Shown piece by piece: positions 32,038-39,941 of a DNA stretch of 40,047 nucleotides (the first letter of the stretch is position 1; every line of letters starts with the position of its first letter). The notes under the pieces were generated by a model, which saw only the letters and a list, made by a program, of their open reading frames with translations, made no database searches and had not been told where the DNA came from. Source of the stretch: an uncultured Eubacteriales bacterium. Lineage in GTDB: Bacteria > Bacillota > Clostridia > Oscillospirales > Oscillospiraceae. A program made the position numbers and the translations under genes. Location: positions 1-40,047 of the forward strand of contig CASFFN010000027.1 in the NCBI GenBank assembly GCA_949293985.1. Reading direction: 5' to 3'.

Positions 32038-32391
32038 ATGGATATTCAACGGGCTAAAGAGTTACTCGCCGTTCTGTCGGGCGGAGTGAATCCTCTTACC
32101 GGCGAGGTTCTGCCGGAGGACGACAGCTGCAATCAGGTGGAGATTGTCCGGGCATTGAATACGGTTCTGCGGTATTTGGACAATCAGCCTAAAAAGTCAA
32201 CCAAGCCATCACCCGATAACGCCGGAAAGCCCTGGACTGCGGAAGATGAAAAGGCTCTTTCCCGTATGTCCGATCAAGGCTGCACGGAAAAGGAGATTTG
32301 CAGCTACTTCAAGCGTTCGCCCGGAGCAATTGCGGCGAGACTTGTGAAGGTGGGTAAGATCAGCGAGCGAGATCAATTCAGAAGAAGCTAA
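32038..32391 (+). CDS. Conserved hypothetical protein with HTH-like C-terminus
   Basis: A 117-residue protein. The N-terminal half reads MDIQRAKELLAVLSGGVNPL and then TGEVLPEDDSCNQVEIVRAL, which I recognise as a widespread hypothetical family. The C-terminal half (GKPWTAEDEKALSRMSDQGC, then FKRSPGAIAARLVKVGKI) resembles a SANT/Myb-like or HTH fold and may bind DNA. AGAGGAAC precedes the ATG. It has no obvious partner gene. Confidence 0.65.
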   Translation: MDIQRAKELLAVLSGGVNPLTGEVLPEDDSCNQVEIVRALNTVLRYLDNQPKKSTKPSPDNAGKPWTAEDEKALSRMSDQGCTEKEICSYFKRSPGAIAARLVKVGKISERDQFRRS

Positions 32392-32492
32392 TGCCGCTCG
32401 TTGCCGACAAGACAGAAATAATGGTATAAATCATTCTGCCAGACTGTTGCAAGCAGCTCCCAGACGACCCGCACGTCTTATGTACCAAAAAT

Positions 32493-32534
32493 ATCCCATC
32501 ACTTATGGCATTTATATACCGTAAGCGATGGGAT
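32493..32534. terminator. Hairpin between convergent genes
   Basis: ATCCCATCACTTATGG (32493-32508) faces CCGTAAGCGATGGGAT (32519-32534), with two non-Watson-Crick pairs. A and T runs lie on both sides. It probably serves the 32038 gene and the minus-strand gene at 32586. Confidence 0.65.
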
Positions 32535-32585
32535 TTTCAATTTTGGAGCAATCTCAATCTTACGCAATTATTGATTTGCTATTAC

Positions 32586-32864
32586 TCATAACTGGTTATT
32601 TGCTTTTTCGATGACTTCCAAGCAGAACACATTGATCACATCCACATCCGGGAAGCAGAAGCGGATCTCGCCGTTGCTGGAAGTGGGCGGTGTACCGCCG
32701 TAACGGAGGATGTCAATGTACGGGAAAGCCACATGCATGGCCATGGGACAAAGCTTGCCACGGTCGGTATCGTAGTCGAAGATATCTCCGATCTTATGAC
32801 CACGGTGGCATCCACACTTGCCGAGCCTGTCAACCAGGGTTATCTTGATTTTGGGTTTGCTCAT
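32586..32864 (-). CDS. TIGR04076-family protein
   Basis: A 92-residue protein with the family pattern: KCGCHRGHKIGDIF near residue 17, then GKLCPMAMHVAFPYIDILRY and a closing CFPD. The conserved Cys and His could bind metal. Function is unknown. These proteins often lie near anaerobic redox genes, as here beside the Crp/Fnr-asr cluster. ATG 32864 is chosen by similarity; only a weak GGAG lies upstream. Confidence 0.75.
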   Translation of the reverse strand: MSKPKIKITLVDRLGKCGCHRGHKIGDIFDYDTDRGKLCPMAMHVAFPYIDILRYGGTPPTSSNGEIRFCFPDVDVINVFCLEVIEKANNQL

Positions 32865-32879
32865 GGTATCACTCCATAA

Positions 32880-32917
32880 ATGTGATAGTTGCAACATAGC
32901 TTTCTTTGGTGTACAAT
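32880..32917 (+). promoter_or_regulatory. Promoter of the Crp/Fnr gene with operator copy 1 over its -35 box
   Basis: TTGCAA (32889-32894) and TACAAT (32912-32917) are 17 bp apart. The operator ATGTGATAGTTGCAACAT (32880-32897) contains the -35 box. This placement favours autorepression, or at least a different effect from copies 2 and 3. Confidence 0.75.
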
Positions 32918-32938
32918 AAGCGTAAGGAGGCGATGGAT

Positions 32939-33595
32939 ATGAAAGACATTCTGCTGCAGGTCAACTCTCCATTGTTCGATGGTGTGAATCTCGAAGACCG
33001 TAAAACCATGCTGGGCTGCATCGGATATCACATTGGCACTTTCAAGAAAGGTGACATTGTCGCCTTCGAAGAAGAAAACATCAAGCATATCGGTATTATC
33101 ATTTCCGGTGCCGTGGATATGGTCAAGGAAGATCTTTGGGGCAACAAGACCATGCTAGTGCGGATGCGCAAGGACGAATTGTTCGGTGAGACCTTCGCCT
33201 GCGGAAGTGACAACTTATCCGTCGTGACTTTCCTGGTTTCCGAGGACGCACAAATTCTCTTTATGCCCTTCGACCGGGTGATGCACAGCTGCACTATGGC
33301 CTGCGTGTTCCACCATCGGCTCATTGAAAACATGGTTGCAATCATTGCCAACAAGAACCGGGATCTGATGCGAAAGGTGGAAGTGGTGTCCAAGCGCACC
33401 ATCCGGGAAAAGCTGCTGGCATACCTTTCCATTCAGGCGCAGACACAGAATTCCCGCTACTTTGAGATCCCCCTTGGCAGAGTGGAGCTGGCGGAATACC
33501 TCTGCGTTGACCGGAGTGCTCTGACAAGAGAGCTTGTAAAAATGAAAGAGGATGGACTTATCGACTACGACAAGAACTGTTTCCGAATCCTATGA
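32939..33595 (+). CDS. Crp/Fnr-family regulator of the asr and hcp genes
   Basis: 218 residues. An N-terminal cyclic-nucleotide-binding-like beta barrel (about 20-115, with TFKKGDIVAFEEENIKHIGI and GNKTMLVRMRKDELFGETFA) is followed by the long dimer helix and a winged helix-turn-helix (GRVELAEYLCVDRSALTREL near residue 180). It has no N-terminal Fe-S cysteine cluster like classical Fnr, so a haem or other ligand is possible. Position beside asrABC and hcp fits HcpR-type regulators, which control hcp under nitrosative stress in several anaerobes. I chose ATG 32939 since AAGGAGG is 8 nt upstream; the ATG at 32933 is too close. Confidence 0.82.
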   Translation: MKDILLQVNSPLFDGVNLEDRKTMLGCIGYHIGTFKKGDIVAFEEENIKHIGIIISGAVDMVKEDLWGNKTMLVRMRKDELFGETFACGSDNLSVVTFLVSEDAQILFMPFDRVMHSCTMACVFHHRLIENMVAIIANKNRDLMRKVEVVSKRTIREKLLAYLSIQAQTQNSRYFEIPLGRVELAEYLCVDRSALTRELVKMKEDGLIDYDKNCFRIL

Positions 33596-33601
33596 TGATA
33601 G

Positions 33602-33629
33602 CCTCGCTGCGATAAGCAGCGGGGTTTTT
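33602..33629 (+). terminator. Terminator of the Crp/Fnr gene
   Basis: CCTCGCTGC (33602-33610) pairs with GCAGCGGGG (33616-33624), one G-T pair, followed by five T residues. Confidence 0.85.
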
Positions 33630-33713
33630 CAATTCAATGCGATAATCGCTGTGCTGAATATCCACATGGAACACCTTTTTGAGGACACCTTTAATATGGA
33701 AAAATCCTGGTTG

Positions 33714-33757
33714 ATGTGATAGTTGCAACATCAGCCGGGGTTTTCGTTTCCTATAAT
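33714..33757 (+). promoter_or_regulatory. Activated promoter of asrABC with operator copy 2
   Basis: The 18-bp operator ATGTGATAGTTGCAACAT (33714-33731) is identical to copy 1. TATAAT lies at 33752-33757, and no -35 box is present at the proper distance. The operator centre is 29.5 bp before the -10 box, placing it at about -41.5, the class II activator position. Confidence 0.8.
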
Positions 33758-33807
33758 CGATACAGAACAACCGATACAAACCAACCAAAAAACAGGAGGA
33801 AATCATT

Positions 33808-34830
33808 ATGGGATTCCATGTCAATGAATCGCAATTCGACGCATGGCTCACCGAACAGCAGAAAACCTATGACATTTATGCCCCCAAGTGCTTTGCTGGA
33901 GGCAACACCTTCTCCGATGTAGACTGCATCCGCTACGGAAAGGTAAACAGCATTTCCGAAATCGTCTTTGATCAAAAGTCGGAATACTCCTTCAAGGAGG
34001 TTCTGACCCCCATTTCCCAGACCCTGTTCTTCTTTACGGAAGACCAGTGCAAGGAAGCCGATCCCCCGAAGAAGGGTGCCATCATTTTCCTGCGCAGCTG
34101 TGATCTTCACGCACTGAAGCGGCTGGACGATATGTATTTGCATAACGGCCCCGCCGACTATTACTACAAGCGCATTCGGGATAACATCAAGATCGTACTG
34201 ATTGGCTGCAAGCATTCCTTTGAAAGTTGCTTCTGTGTCAGCATGGGCACCAACATTTCCGAAAACTATGATATGAGCATCAATGTGGCAGATGGTGTTT
34301 ACGAGTTGAACTGCAAGGATGTTACCTGGAATCAGTTCTTTTTGGATTTGGGCGCATCCCGGCATCTGGTGGTGCCGGATCAGGTGCATGAGAACAAAAC
34401 CGTGGTGAAGATTCCGGTGAATCTCACCGCAGATGTGGCTCGTTCCTCTATGTGGGAGCAGTATAACAAGCGGTGCATCAACTGTGGCCGGTGCAATTTT
34501 GTCTGCCCCACCTGCACCTGCTTTACCATGCAAGATCTTTACTACACGGAGAATGCCAAGGTTGGTGCCAAGGTTGGCGAACGGCGCAGGGTCTGGGCAT
34601 CCTGCATGGTGGACGGTTTCACCGATGTGGCAGGCGGCGGTAGCTACCGAAAGAAAAACGGAGAGCGGATGCGGTTCAAGGTGCTGCACAAGGTTCTGGA
34701 CTACAAGCAGAGAAACGGATATCACATGTGCGTTGGCTGCGGTAGATGCGACGATATCTGCCCGGAGTACATTTCTTTCTCCCACTGTGTCAACAAACTG
34801 GAAGATGCCATGAAGGAGGTAACCAAGTAA
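33808..34830 (+). CDS. asrA: Anaerobic sulfite reductase subunit A
   Basis: A 340-residue ferredoxin-like electron-transfer subunit of the dissimilatory-type AsrABC sulfite reductase. Two C-terminal [4Fe-4S] motifs are visible: CINCGRCNFVCPTCTCF (near residue 225) and CVGCGRCDDICP (near 310). Upstream lies the family region IIFLRSCDLHALKRLDDMYL. AsrA passes electrons towards AsrC for the six-electron reduction of sulfite to sulfide in the cytoplasm. AGGAGG lies 9 nt before the ATG. Its TAA stop shares one base with the asrB ATG. Confidence 0.93.
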   Translation: MGFHVNESQFDAWLTEQQKTYDIYAPKCFAGGNTFSDVDCIRYGKVNSISEIVFDQKSEYSFKEVLTPISQTLFFFTEDQCKEADPPKKGAIIFLRSCDLHALKRLDDMYLHNGPADYYYKRIRDNIKIVLIGCKHSFESCFCVSMGTNISENYDMSINVADGVYELNCKDVTWNQFFLDLGASRHLVVPDQVHENKTVVKIPVNLTADVARSSMWEQYNKRCINCGRCNFVCPTCTCFTMQDLYYTENAKVGAKVGERRRVWASCMVDGFTDVAGGGSYRKKNGERMRFKVLHKVLDYKQRNGYHMCVGCGRCDDICPEYISFSHCVNKLEDAMKEVTK

Positions 34831-35604
34831 TGGTACAAAACGACTATATTCCTTTTTCTTCCGAGATTTTGGAAGTCATCAAGCACACGGACATTGAGTA
34901 CACCTTCCGCATGGCTTTCCGGGGAGCGGTAAAGCCGGGGCAGTTCTTTGAGGTATCCATCCCGAAATACGGCGAGGCTCCTATCTCCGTTAGCGGCATC
35001 GGTGACGGATTTGTAGATCTGACCATCCGCCGGGTGGGAAAGGTGACCAATGAGGTTTTCGAGCATGATGCGTGGCCCCTATGGCAACGGCTTCGATGTG
35101 GAGAACTACAAGGGCATGGAACTGGTCATCATCGCAGGCGGTACCGGTGTTTCACCCGTTCGGGGTGTGATCTCCTACTTTGCCGAGCACGAAACCGAGC
35201 GCAAGGACATGACCCTGATCGCCGGTTTCAAGTCTGTGAAGGACATTCTGTTCAAGGCGGATTTTGAGCAGTGGGGTCAGAAGATGAATGTGATCCTGAC
35301 ACTGGACAGCGGCGAAGAAACCGCCGAACACAAGGTTGGCCTTGTCACCAAGTACATCCCCGATCTGAAGCTCCAGGATGTGAGCAAGGCTGTTGCCATC
35401 GTGGTCGGCCCACCTGCTATGATGCGTTTTTCCGTGAAGGGACTGCTGGAGCGTGGCTTCCAAGAAGAGAACATCTGGATTTCCCATGAGCGGAAAATGT
35501 GCTGTGGCCTGGGCAAGTGCGGACATTGCAAGGTGAACGACACCTATATTTGTCTGGACGGCCCGGTGTTCAATTACACCAAGGGCAAGACGCTGATCGA
35601 CTAA
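34830..35604 (+). pseudogene. asrB: Anaerobic sulfite reductase subunit B, with small deletion and frameshift
   Basis: AsrB is the FAD/NAD-binding subunit. The first frame gives the flavin domain (SSEILEVIKHTDIEYTFRMA, then EAPISVSGIGDGFVDLTIRR and VGKVTNEVFE). It then derails. From 35068 another frame resumes with MRGPYGNGFDVENYKGMELV, AGGTGVSPVRGV, and the [2Fe-2S] cysteines CCGLGKCGHC plus ICLDGPVF, ending at 35604. In intact AsrB proteins eight to nine residues (of the type VGDxLF) separate VFE from RGPYGNG; here only four bases remain, so about 20-26 bases are missing. If real, the NADH-dependent sulfite reductase would be inactive although asrA and asrC are intact. Confidence 0.8.
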
Positions 35605-35615
35605 GGAGGGATACT

Positions 35616-36578
35616 ATGGATACCAATACTGCGAAATTAAAGAAAAATGCCTTCCGTGTCACCAAGGAAAGAGGACTTACCGCATCCCGTGTCCGTGTTC
35701 CCGGTGGACACCTGGAAGCAAAATATCTGGGCGTACTGCAAAATATCGCTGAAACCTATGGCAACGGCACCGTTCACATCACCAGCCGCCAGGGTTTTGA
35801 GATCCCCGGCATCCCCTTTGATAAAATGGATGAAGTCAATGCCGCTTTGCAGAGTATCATCGAGGGTTTGGAGATCAACCAGGAGGCAGAAAACGAGGGT
35901 TATCCTGCCGCAGGCACAAGAAATATCACCGCCTGCATCGGTAACCGGGTATGTCCCTACGCTTGCTATGATACCACCGCCTTTGCCAAACGGATCGAGA
36001 AGGCAGTGTTTCCCAATGACCTGCATTTCAAAATTGCCCTCACCGGCTGCCCCAACGACTGCGGCAAGGTCCGGATGCACGACGTTGGCATCATGGGTAT
36101 GACCGAACCCCAGCTTGACCCCAACCGCTGCGTCAGCTGCGGTGCCTGCGTCAAGAAGTGTGAAAAAAAGTCCGTAGGCGCACTGACCATGCAGAACTAC
36201 CGTCCCATCCGGGATGCTCAAAAGTGCATCGGCTGCGGCGAGTGTGTCATCAACTGCCCCAACCGGGCCTGGACTCGTAGCGAACAGAAGTATTACCGGC
36301 TCACGCTCCTGGGCAGAACCGGTAAGAAAAATCCCCGGATGGGCGAGGACTTCATCAAGTGGGCAGACGAGGAAAGCATCATTAAGATCATTCTGAACAC
36401 CTACGACTATGTAAAGGAGTACATCGATCCCAATGCTCCCGGCGGCAAGGAACATATCGGCTACATCGTTGACCGCACCGGCTTCGAGGAGTTCAAACGC
36501 TGGGCATTGAAAGATGTAAACCTGCCCGAAAAGGCAGAGGTCATGTCTCCCTTGTACTGGAAGGGTATCAAATACTGA
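35616..36578 (+). CDS. asrC: Anaerobic sulfite reductase subunit C (sirohaem subunit)
   Basis: A 320-residue catalytic subunit. Sirohaem/[4Fe-4S] ligands appear as TACIGNRVCPYACYD (near residue 110) and LTGCPNDCGKVRMHD (near 145). Two ferredoxin clusters follow: CVSCGACVKKCEKK (near 172) and CIGCGECVINCPN (near 205). The sulfite-binding region RVRVPGGHLEAKYL to ITSRQGFEIPG is present. ATG 35616 follows AAGGAGG, 11 bp after asrB. All ligand cysteines look intact. Confidence 0.93.
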   Translation: MDTNTAKLKKNAFRVTKERGLTASRVRVPGGHLEAKYLGVLQNIAETYGNGTVHITSRQGFEIPGIPFDKMDEVNAALQSIIEGLEINQEAENEGYPAAGTRNITACIGNRVCPYACYDTTAFAKRIEKAVFPNDLHFKIALTGCPNDCGKVRMHDVGIMGMTEPQLDPNRCVSCGACVKKCEKKSVGALTMQNYRPIRDAQKCIGCGECVINCPNRAWTRSEQKYYRLTLLGRTGKKNPRMGEDFIKWADEESIIKIILNTYDYVKEYIDPNAPGGKEHIGYIVDRTGFEEFKRWALKDVNLPEKAEVMSPLYWKGIKY

Positions 36579-36590
36579 GGAGAAAGTGCT

Positions 36591-36836
36591 ATGCTGGAAG
36601 GATGCCAGGGAAAACCCCGGACACCGACGATTATTGAAAAGGTCTGCCCACAATGTGGGGCGGAGATTGAGATGTTCTCCATTGATACGCAAATGGCTTG
36701 TGAAAAATGCGGATTCATTGCCTACAACGATACCTTAAGCTGTGTGCAGTGGTGCCAGTATGCCAGAAAATGCGTGGGCGATGAAATGTATGAAGTCATG
36801 ATGAAGATTGCTACAGAGCAAAAGGCAAGAAAATAA
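36591..36836 (+). CDS. Small zinc-ribbon protein after asrC
   Basis: 81 residues. Two CxxC pairs (VCPQCGAEIEMF and ACEKCGFIAY) form a zinc ribbon, then a third cysteine group (LSCVQWCQYARKC) lies before a short acidic helix. It may bind Zn or an Fe-S cluster. Similar small proteins occur beside anaerobic ferredoxin, hydrogenase and Hcp genes. GAGGAG lies 9 nt upstream and the gene starts 12 bp after asrC, so it is the last gene of the asr transcript. Function unknown. Confidence 0.72.
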   Translation: MLEGCQGKPRTPTIIEKVCPQCGAEIEMFSIDTQMACEKCGFIAYNDTLSCVQWCQYARKCVGDEMYEVMMKIATEQKARK

Positions 36837-36878
36837 TGATGGCCGGTAATGGGAGAAATCCTGTTGCCGGCTATTCGC

Positions 36879-36922
36879 ATGTGACTTTTGCAACATCATT
36901 TCACTCTGTTGACTGGTATCAT
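36879..36922 (+). promoter_or_regulatory. Activated promoter of the ferredoxin-hcp operon with operator copy 3
   Basis: Operator ATGTGACTTTTGCAACAT (36879-36896) shares 15 of 18 bases with copies 1 and 2. A TATCAT -10 box (36917-36922) begins 29.5 bp from the operator centre, exactly as at asrA. No -35 consensus is present at the proper distance. Confidence 0.75.
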
Positions 36923-36954
36923 TACGATAGAAAACTGCGAACGGAGGTATTACC

Positions 36955-37641
36955 ATGATCCGAAGAATCATTACCATCGATGAAGAAAAATGCAACGGCT
37001 GCGGTCTGTGCGCCGATGCCTGCCACGAAGGTGCCATTGGCATTGTAGCTGGCAAGGCGAAGCTGCTCCGTGAGGACTACTGTGATGGTCTGGGAGATTG
37101 CCTGCCTGCTTGCCCCATGAATGCTATTTCCTTTGAAGAGCGGGAGGCACCCGCCTACAACGAAGCCGCTGTGCTGGCTGCGAAGAAAGCCAAGGAAGCA
37201 CCGCTGCCTTGCGGTTGTCCCGGCTCTGCCTGCCAGACAATCCAGCACTCTGCTCCCGCCGGGGATGTGTATGTTCCCAGTGAACTGACCAACTTCCCAG
37301 TGCAGATCAAGCTGCTGCCGCCCAATGCCCCCTATTTCGATGGCGCAGATCTGCTGATCGCTGCGGATTGCACTGCCTATTCCTACGGCAATTTTCACCA
37401 CGATTTCATGCAGGATAAGGTGACGCTGATCGGCTGCCCAAAGTTGGATGCTGTGGACTATGCGGAGAAGCTGACTGAAGTTTTCAAGCACAACGATATC
37501 CGCTCCATCACCGTCACCCGGATGACCGTGCCTTGCTGCGGCGGCCTCAGCTATGCAGTCAAAACCGCCATCGAAAACAGCGGTAAGGACATTCCGCTTC
37601 ACATCGTAACCATTTCCCCGGACGGGAAGATTATCAGATAA
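36955..37641 (+). CDS. Two-cluster ferredoxin-type protein upstream of hcp
   Basis: 228 residues. Two N-terminal [4Fe-4S] motifs (CNGCGLCADACHEGA, and the looser CDGLGDCLPACPMNA) are followed by a linker with GCPGSAC and a C-terminal domain with ADCTAYSYGNF, IGCPKLD and TVPCCGG cysteines. It is of the FrdX type found next to hcp in Clostridia and probably carries electrons to Hcp. CGGAGG lies 7-8 nt before the ATG. The stop is 13 bp before hcp. Confidence 0.8.
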   Translation: MIRRIITIDEEKCNGCGLCADACHEGAIGIVAGKAKLLREDYCDGLGDCLPACPMNAISFEEREAPAYNEAAVLAAKKAKEAPLPCGCPGSACQTIQHSAPAGDVYVPSELTNFPVQIKLLPPNAPYFDGADLLIAADCTAYSYGNFHHDFMQDKVTLIGCPKLDAVDYAEKLTEVFKHNDIRSITVTRMTVPCCGGLSYAVKTAIENSGKDIPLHIVTISPDGKIIR

Positions 37642-37654
37642 AGGAGACTTGACT

Positions 37655-39247
37655 ATGTTTTGTTTTCAATGTGAACAGACCGCCGGCTGCAAAGCCTGTG
37701 CGGGTAATGTAGGTGTCTGTGGCAAGAAAGCAGATACCGCAGAACTTCAAGATAAGCTGACTGGAGCGCTGATCGGTTTGGCCCGTGCTACTGAGGGCAA
37801 CGAGCATGTTGTCAGCGATTCCACCGCCACCGTGGTCGTGGAGGGCCTGTTTGCCACTCTGACCAATGTGAATTTTGATAATGACGCCATCCTGGCCATT
37901 ATGGACCGGGTGGAGCTGGAAAAGCAGAAGCTGGTTCCCGAATGCTACAAGTGCGCTTCCGCTTGCGGCAGAAACAACGACTATGATATGAGCAAGCTAT
38001 GGAACGCGAACGAGGATATCCGATCCCTCAAGTCTTTGATCCTGTTCGGCATCCGTGGCGTTGCCGCTTATGCCTATCACGCAGCGGTGCTGGGCTACAA
38101 GGACGAGTCCATCCACAGATTCCTGTACAAAGCCCTGTTTGCCATCGGCATGGACGACTGGGGTATGGATGAACTGCTGCCCATTGTTCTGGAAGTGGGC
38201 GAAGTGAACCTCAAGTGCATGGCTATGCTGGACAAGGCCAACACGGAAACCTTCGGCCATCCTGAACCCACCACCGTCAGCCTGACCGTGGAGAAAGGCC
38301 CCTTCATCGTCATTACCGGTCACGACCTGTATGATCTGAAACTGCTGTTGGAGCAGACGGAGGGCAAGGGCATCAACATCTACACCCACGGCGAGATGCT
38401 GCCTGCCCACGCCTATCCCGAACTGAAGAAGTATCCCCATCTGAAGGGCAACTTCGGCACCGCATGGCAGAATCAGCAGAAGGAATTTGCCGCTCTGCCC
38501 GCGCCAGTCCTGTTCACCACCAACTGCCTGATGCCCCCAAAGGCCAGCTACGCTGACCGGGTGTTCACCACCGAGGTGGTTGGCTATCCCGGTATGCAGC
38601 ACATTGGTGCTGACAAGGACTTTACCCCGATCATCGAAAAGGCTTTGGAGCTGGGTGGCTTCGATAAGGACACCACCTTCCCCGGTATCAATGGTGGAGA
38701 AACCGTTATGACCGGCTTTGCCAGAAACACGGTTATGAGCGTTGCCGGAACCGTGATCAATGCTGTCAAGTCCGGTACTATCAAGCACTTCTTCCTGGTG
38801 GCAGGCTGCGATGGCGCAAGACCCGGCAGAAATTACTATACCGAGTTCGTCAAACAGACCCCCAAGGATACTGTGGTGCTGACCCTGGCCTGCGGCAAGT
38901 ACCGCTTTAATGACCTGGATCTGGGAACCATCGGCGGTCTGCCCCGTCTGCTGGATATCGGCCAGTGCAACGATGCCTACTCCGCCATTCAGATTGCTGT
39001 GGCTCTGGCAGAAGCCTTCGGCTGCGGGGTCAACGATCTGCCTCTGTCCATGGTACTTAGCTGGTACGAGCAGAAAGCCGTCTGTATCCTGCTGACCCTG
39101 CTGCATTTGGGCATCAAGAATATCCGTCTTGGCCCCACACTACCTGCTTTCGTTTCTCCCAATGTGCTGAACTTCCTAGTTGAGAAGTTTAATATTGCCC
39201 CCATCACTACTCCGGAAGAAGATCTGAAGGCTATTCTCGGTGAGTAA
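37655..39247 (+). CDS. hcp: Hybrid-cluster protein (hydroxylamine reductase / nitric oxide detoxification)
   Basis: 530 residues. The N-terminal cluster signature is MFCFQCEQTAGC, then CAGNVGVCGKKA. Hybrid 4Fe-2S-2O cluster ligands include the His/Glu/Cys regions ITGHDLYDLK, FTTNCLMPPKASYADR, LVAGCDGARPGRNYYTEF and LACGKYRFN. Hcp reduces nitric oxide to nitrous oxide in vivo and hydroxylamine to ammonia in vitro. GGAGAC precedes ATG 37655; an in-frame TTG two codons earlier is unlikely. It shares a transcript with the ferredoxin gene and is predicted to be controlled by the Crp/Fnr regulator. Confidence 0.95.
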   Translation: MFCFQCEQTAGCKACAGNVGVCGKKADTAELQDKLTGALIGLARATEGNEHVVSDSTATVVVEGLFATLTNVNFDNDAILAIMDRVELEKQKLVPECYKCASACGRNNDYDMSKLWNANEDIRSLKSLILFGIRGVAAYAYHAAVLGYKDESIHRFLYKALFAIGMDDWGMDELLPIVLEVGEVNLKCMAMLDKANTETFGHPEPTTVSLTVEKGPFIVITGHDLYDLKLLLEQTEGKGINIYTHGEMLPAHAYPELKKYPHLKGNFGTAWQNQQKEFAALPAPVLFTTNCLMPPKASYADRVFTTEVVGYPGMQHIGADKDFTPIIEKALELGGFDKDTTFPGINGGETVMTGFARNTVMSVAGTVINAVKSGTIKHFFLVAGCDGARPGRNYYTEFVKQTPKDTVVLTLACGKYRFNDLDLGTIGGLPRLLDIGQCNDAYSAIQIAVALAEAFGCGVNDLPLSMVLSWYEQKAVCILLTLLHLGIKNIRLGPTLPAFVSPNVLNFLVEKFNIAPITTPEEDLKAILGE

Positions 39248-39258
39248 TTTACCCATAC

Positions 39259-39298
39259 AGCCAAAAATGCGTCCCAGGTGACTGGGACGCTTTTGGCT
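39259..39298. terminator. Bidirectional terminator between hcp and a convergent gene
   Basis: AGCCAAAA plus GCGTCCCAG (39259-39277) pairs with CTGGGACGC plus TTTTGGCT (39282-39298), with a two-base bulge. A and T runs lie on the two arms. Confidence 0.85.
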
Positions 39299-39941
39299 AC
39301 TCATATCGATTGGGACAATAGTGGATCAGAAGATCAATATCTCCGGCAGTTTTGAACTCACAGTCTACACCATAGTTTCCGGCAGCAAACCATGGGTGTG
39401 CGTTTAATAGTGGCTGAATTGTCCGATCCTCAAAGCTGATAACAGCATACTCAGCCGGGGGCTGGTCAGTAAACCACAGGTCATTTATGGACTTGAGGCA
39501 GGTCTGGCAGAGTTTGCTCTGGATCATTTCCCGGTCAATGTCATACTGCACTCCGGTTATCTGAACACTTGCATAGGCATTGTCCGGGAAGCAATAGGCA
39601 TGGGCATAGCGGTCTGCTTCCTTATCGCTCAGTCCTACGCTGGACATATAGTCAGCTGGTTCTTCGATCAGATTTCCGTAATCGTTATAGCGGTTGATCT
39701 CCAGATACAGCAGTTCAAATGTATTCAGATTGACAATGCCCACATTATCCTCGCCCCAATATGAGTAGCCATTATTCGTACCGCATACAAAGCATTCTTC
39801 TTGCGTGATATTAGACACATAATCAATGTGTTCATATTCCTTTGGTGTCTGCTCCTGGGCAGCACTGATCCTCGCTACAATAGTAATCACAATAAGCATA
39901 GCAAGCGCACCCGCGAGTGCCGATAAGATACACTTTTTCAC
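39297..39941 (-). CDS. Membrane-anchored extracytoplasmic protein, unknown function
   Basis: 214 residues from GTG 39941, which has GAGGAGGATTTG upstream. The N-terminus (VKKCILSALAGALAMLIVIT) is a signal anchor. The outer domain has two cysteine pairs (ECFVCGTNNG and LCQTCLKSI), about 90 residues apart, that could bind a metal or form disulfides. The rest is rich in Tyr, Asp and Asn. I recognise no family. It converges on hcp and shares its terminator, but nothing links its function to the redox genes. The region beyond 39942 shows no clear promoter. Confidence 0.65.
   Translation of the reverse strand: MKKCILSALAGALAMLIVITIVARISAAQEQTPKEYEHIDYVSNITQEECFVCGTNNGYSYWGEDNVGIVNLNTFELLYLEINRYNDYGNLIEEPADYMSSVGLSDKEADRYAHAYCFPDNAYASVQITGVQYDIDREMIQSKLCQTCLKSINDLWFTDQPPAEYAVISFEDRTIQPLLNAHPWFAAGNYGVDCEFKTAGDIDLLIHYCPNRYE

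Noticed and set aside
33558..33851. Minus-strand frame over the Crp/Fnr terminator and the asrA promoter
   Set aside because: It crosses a terminator, an operator and two genes, and has no ribosome site.
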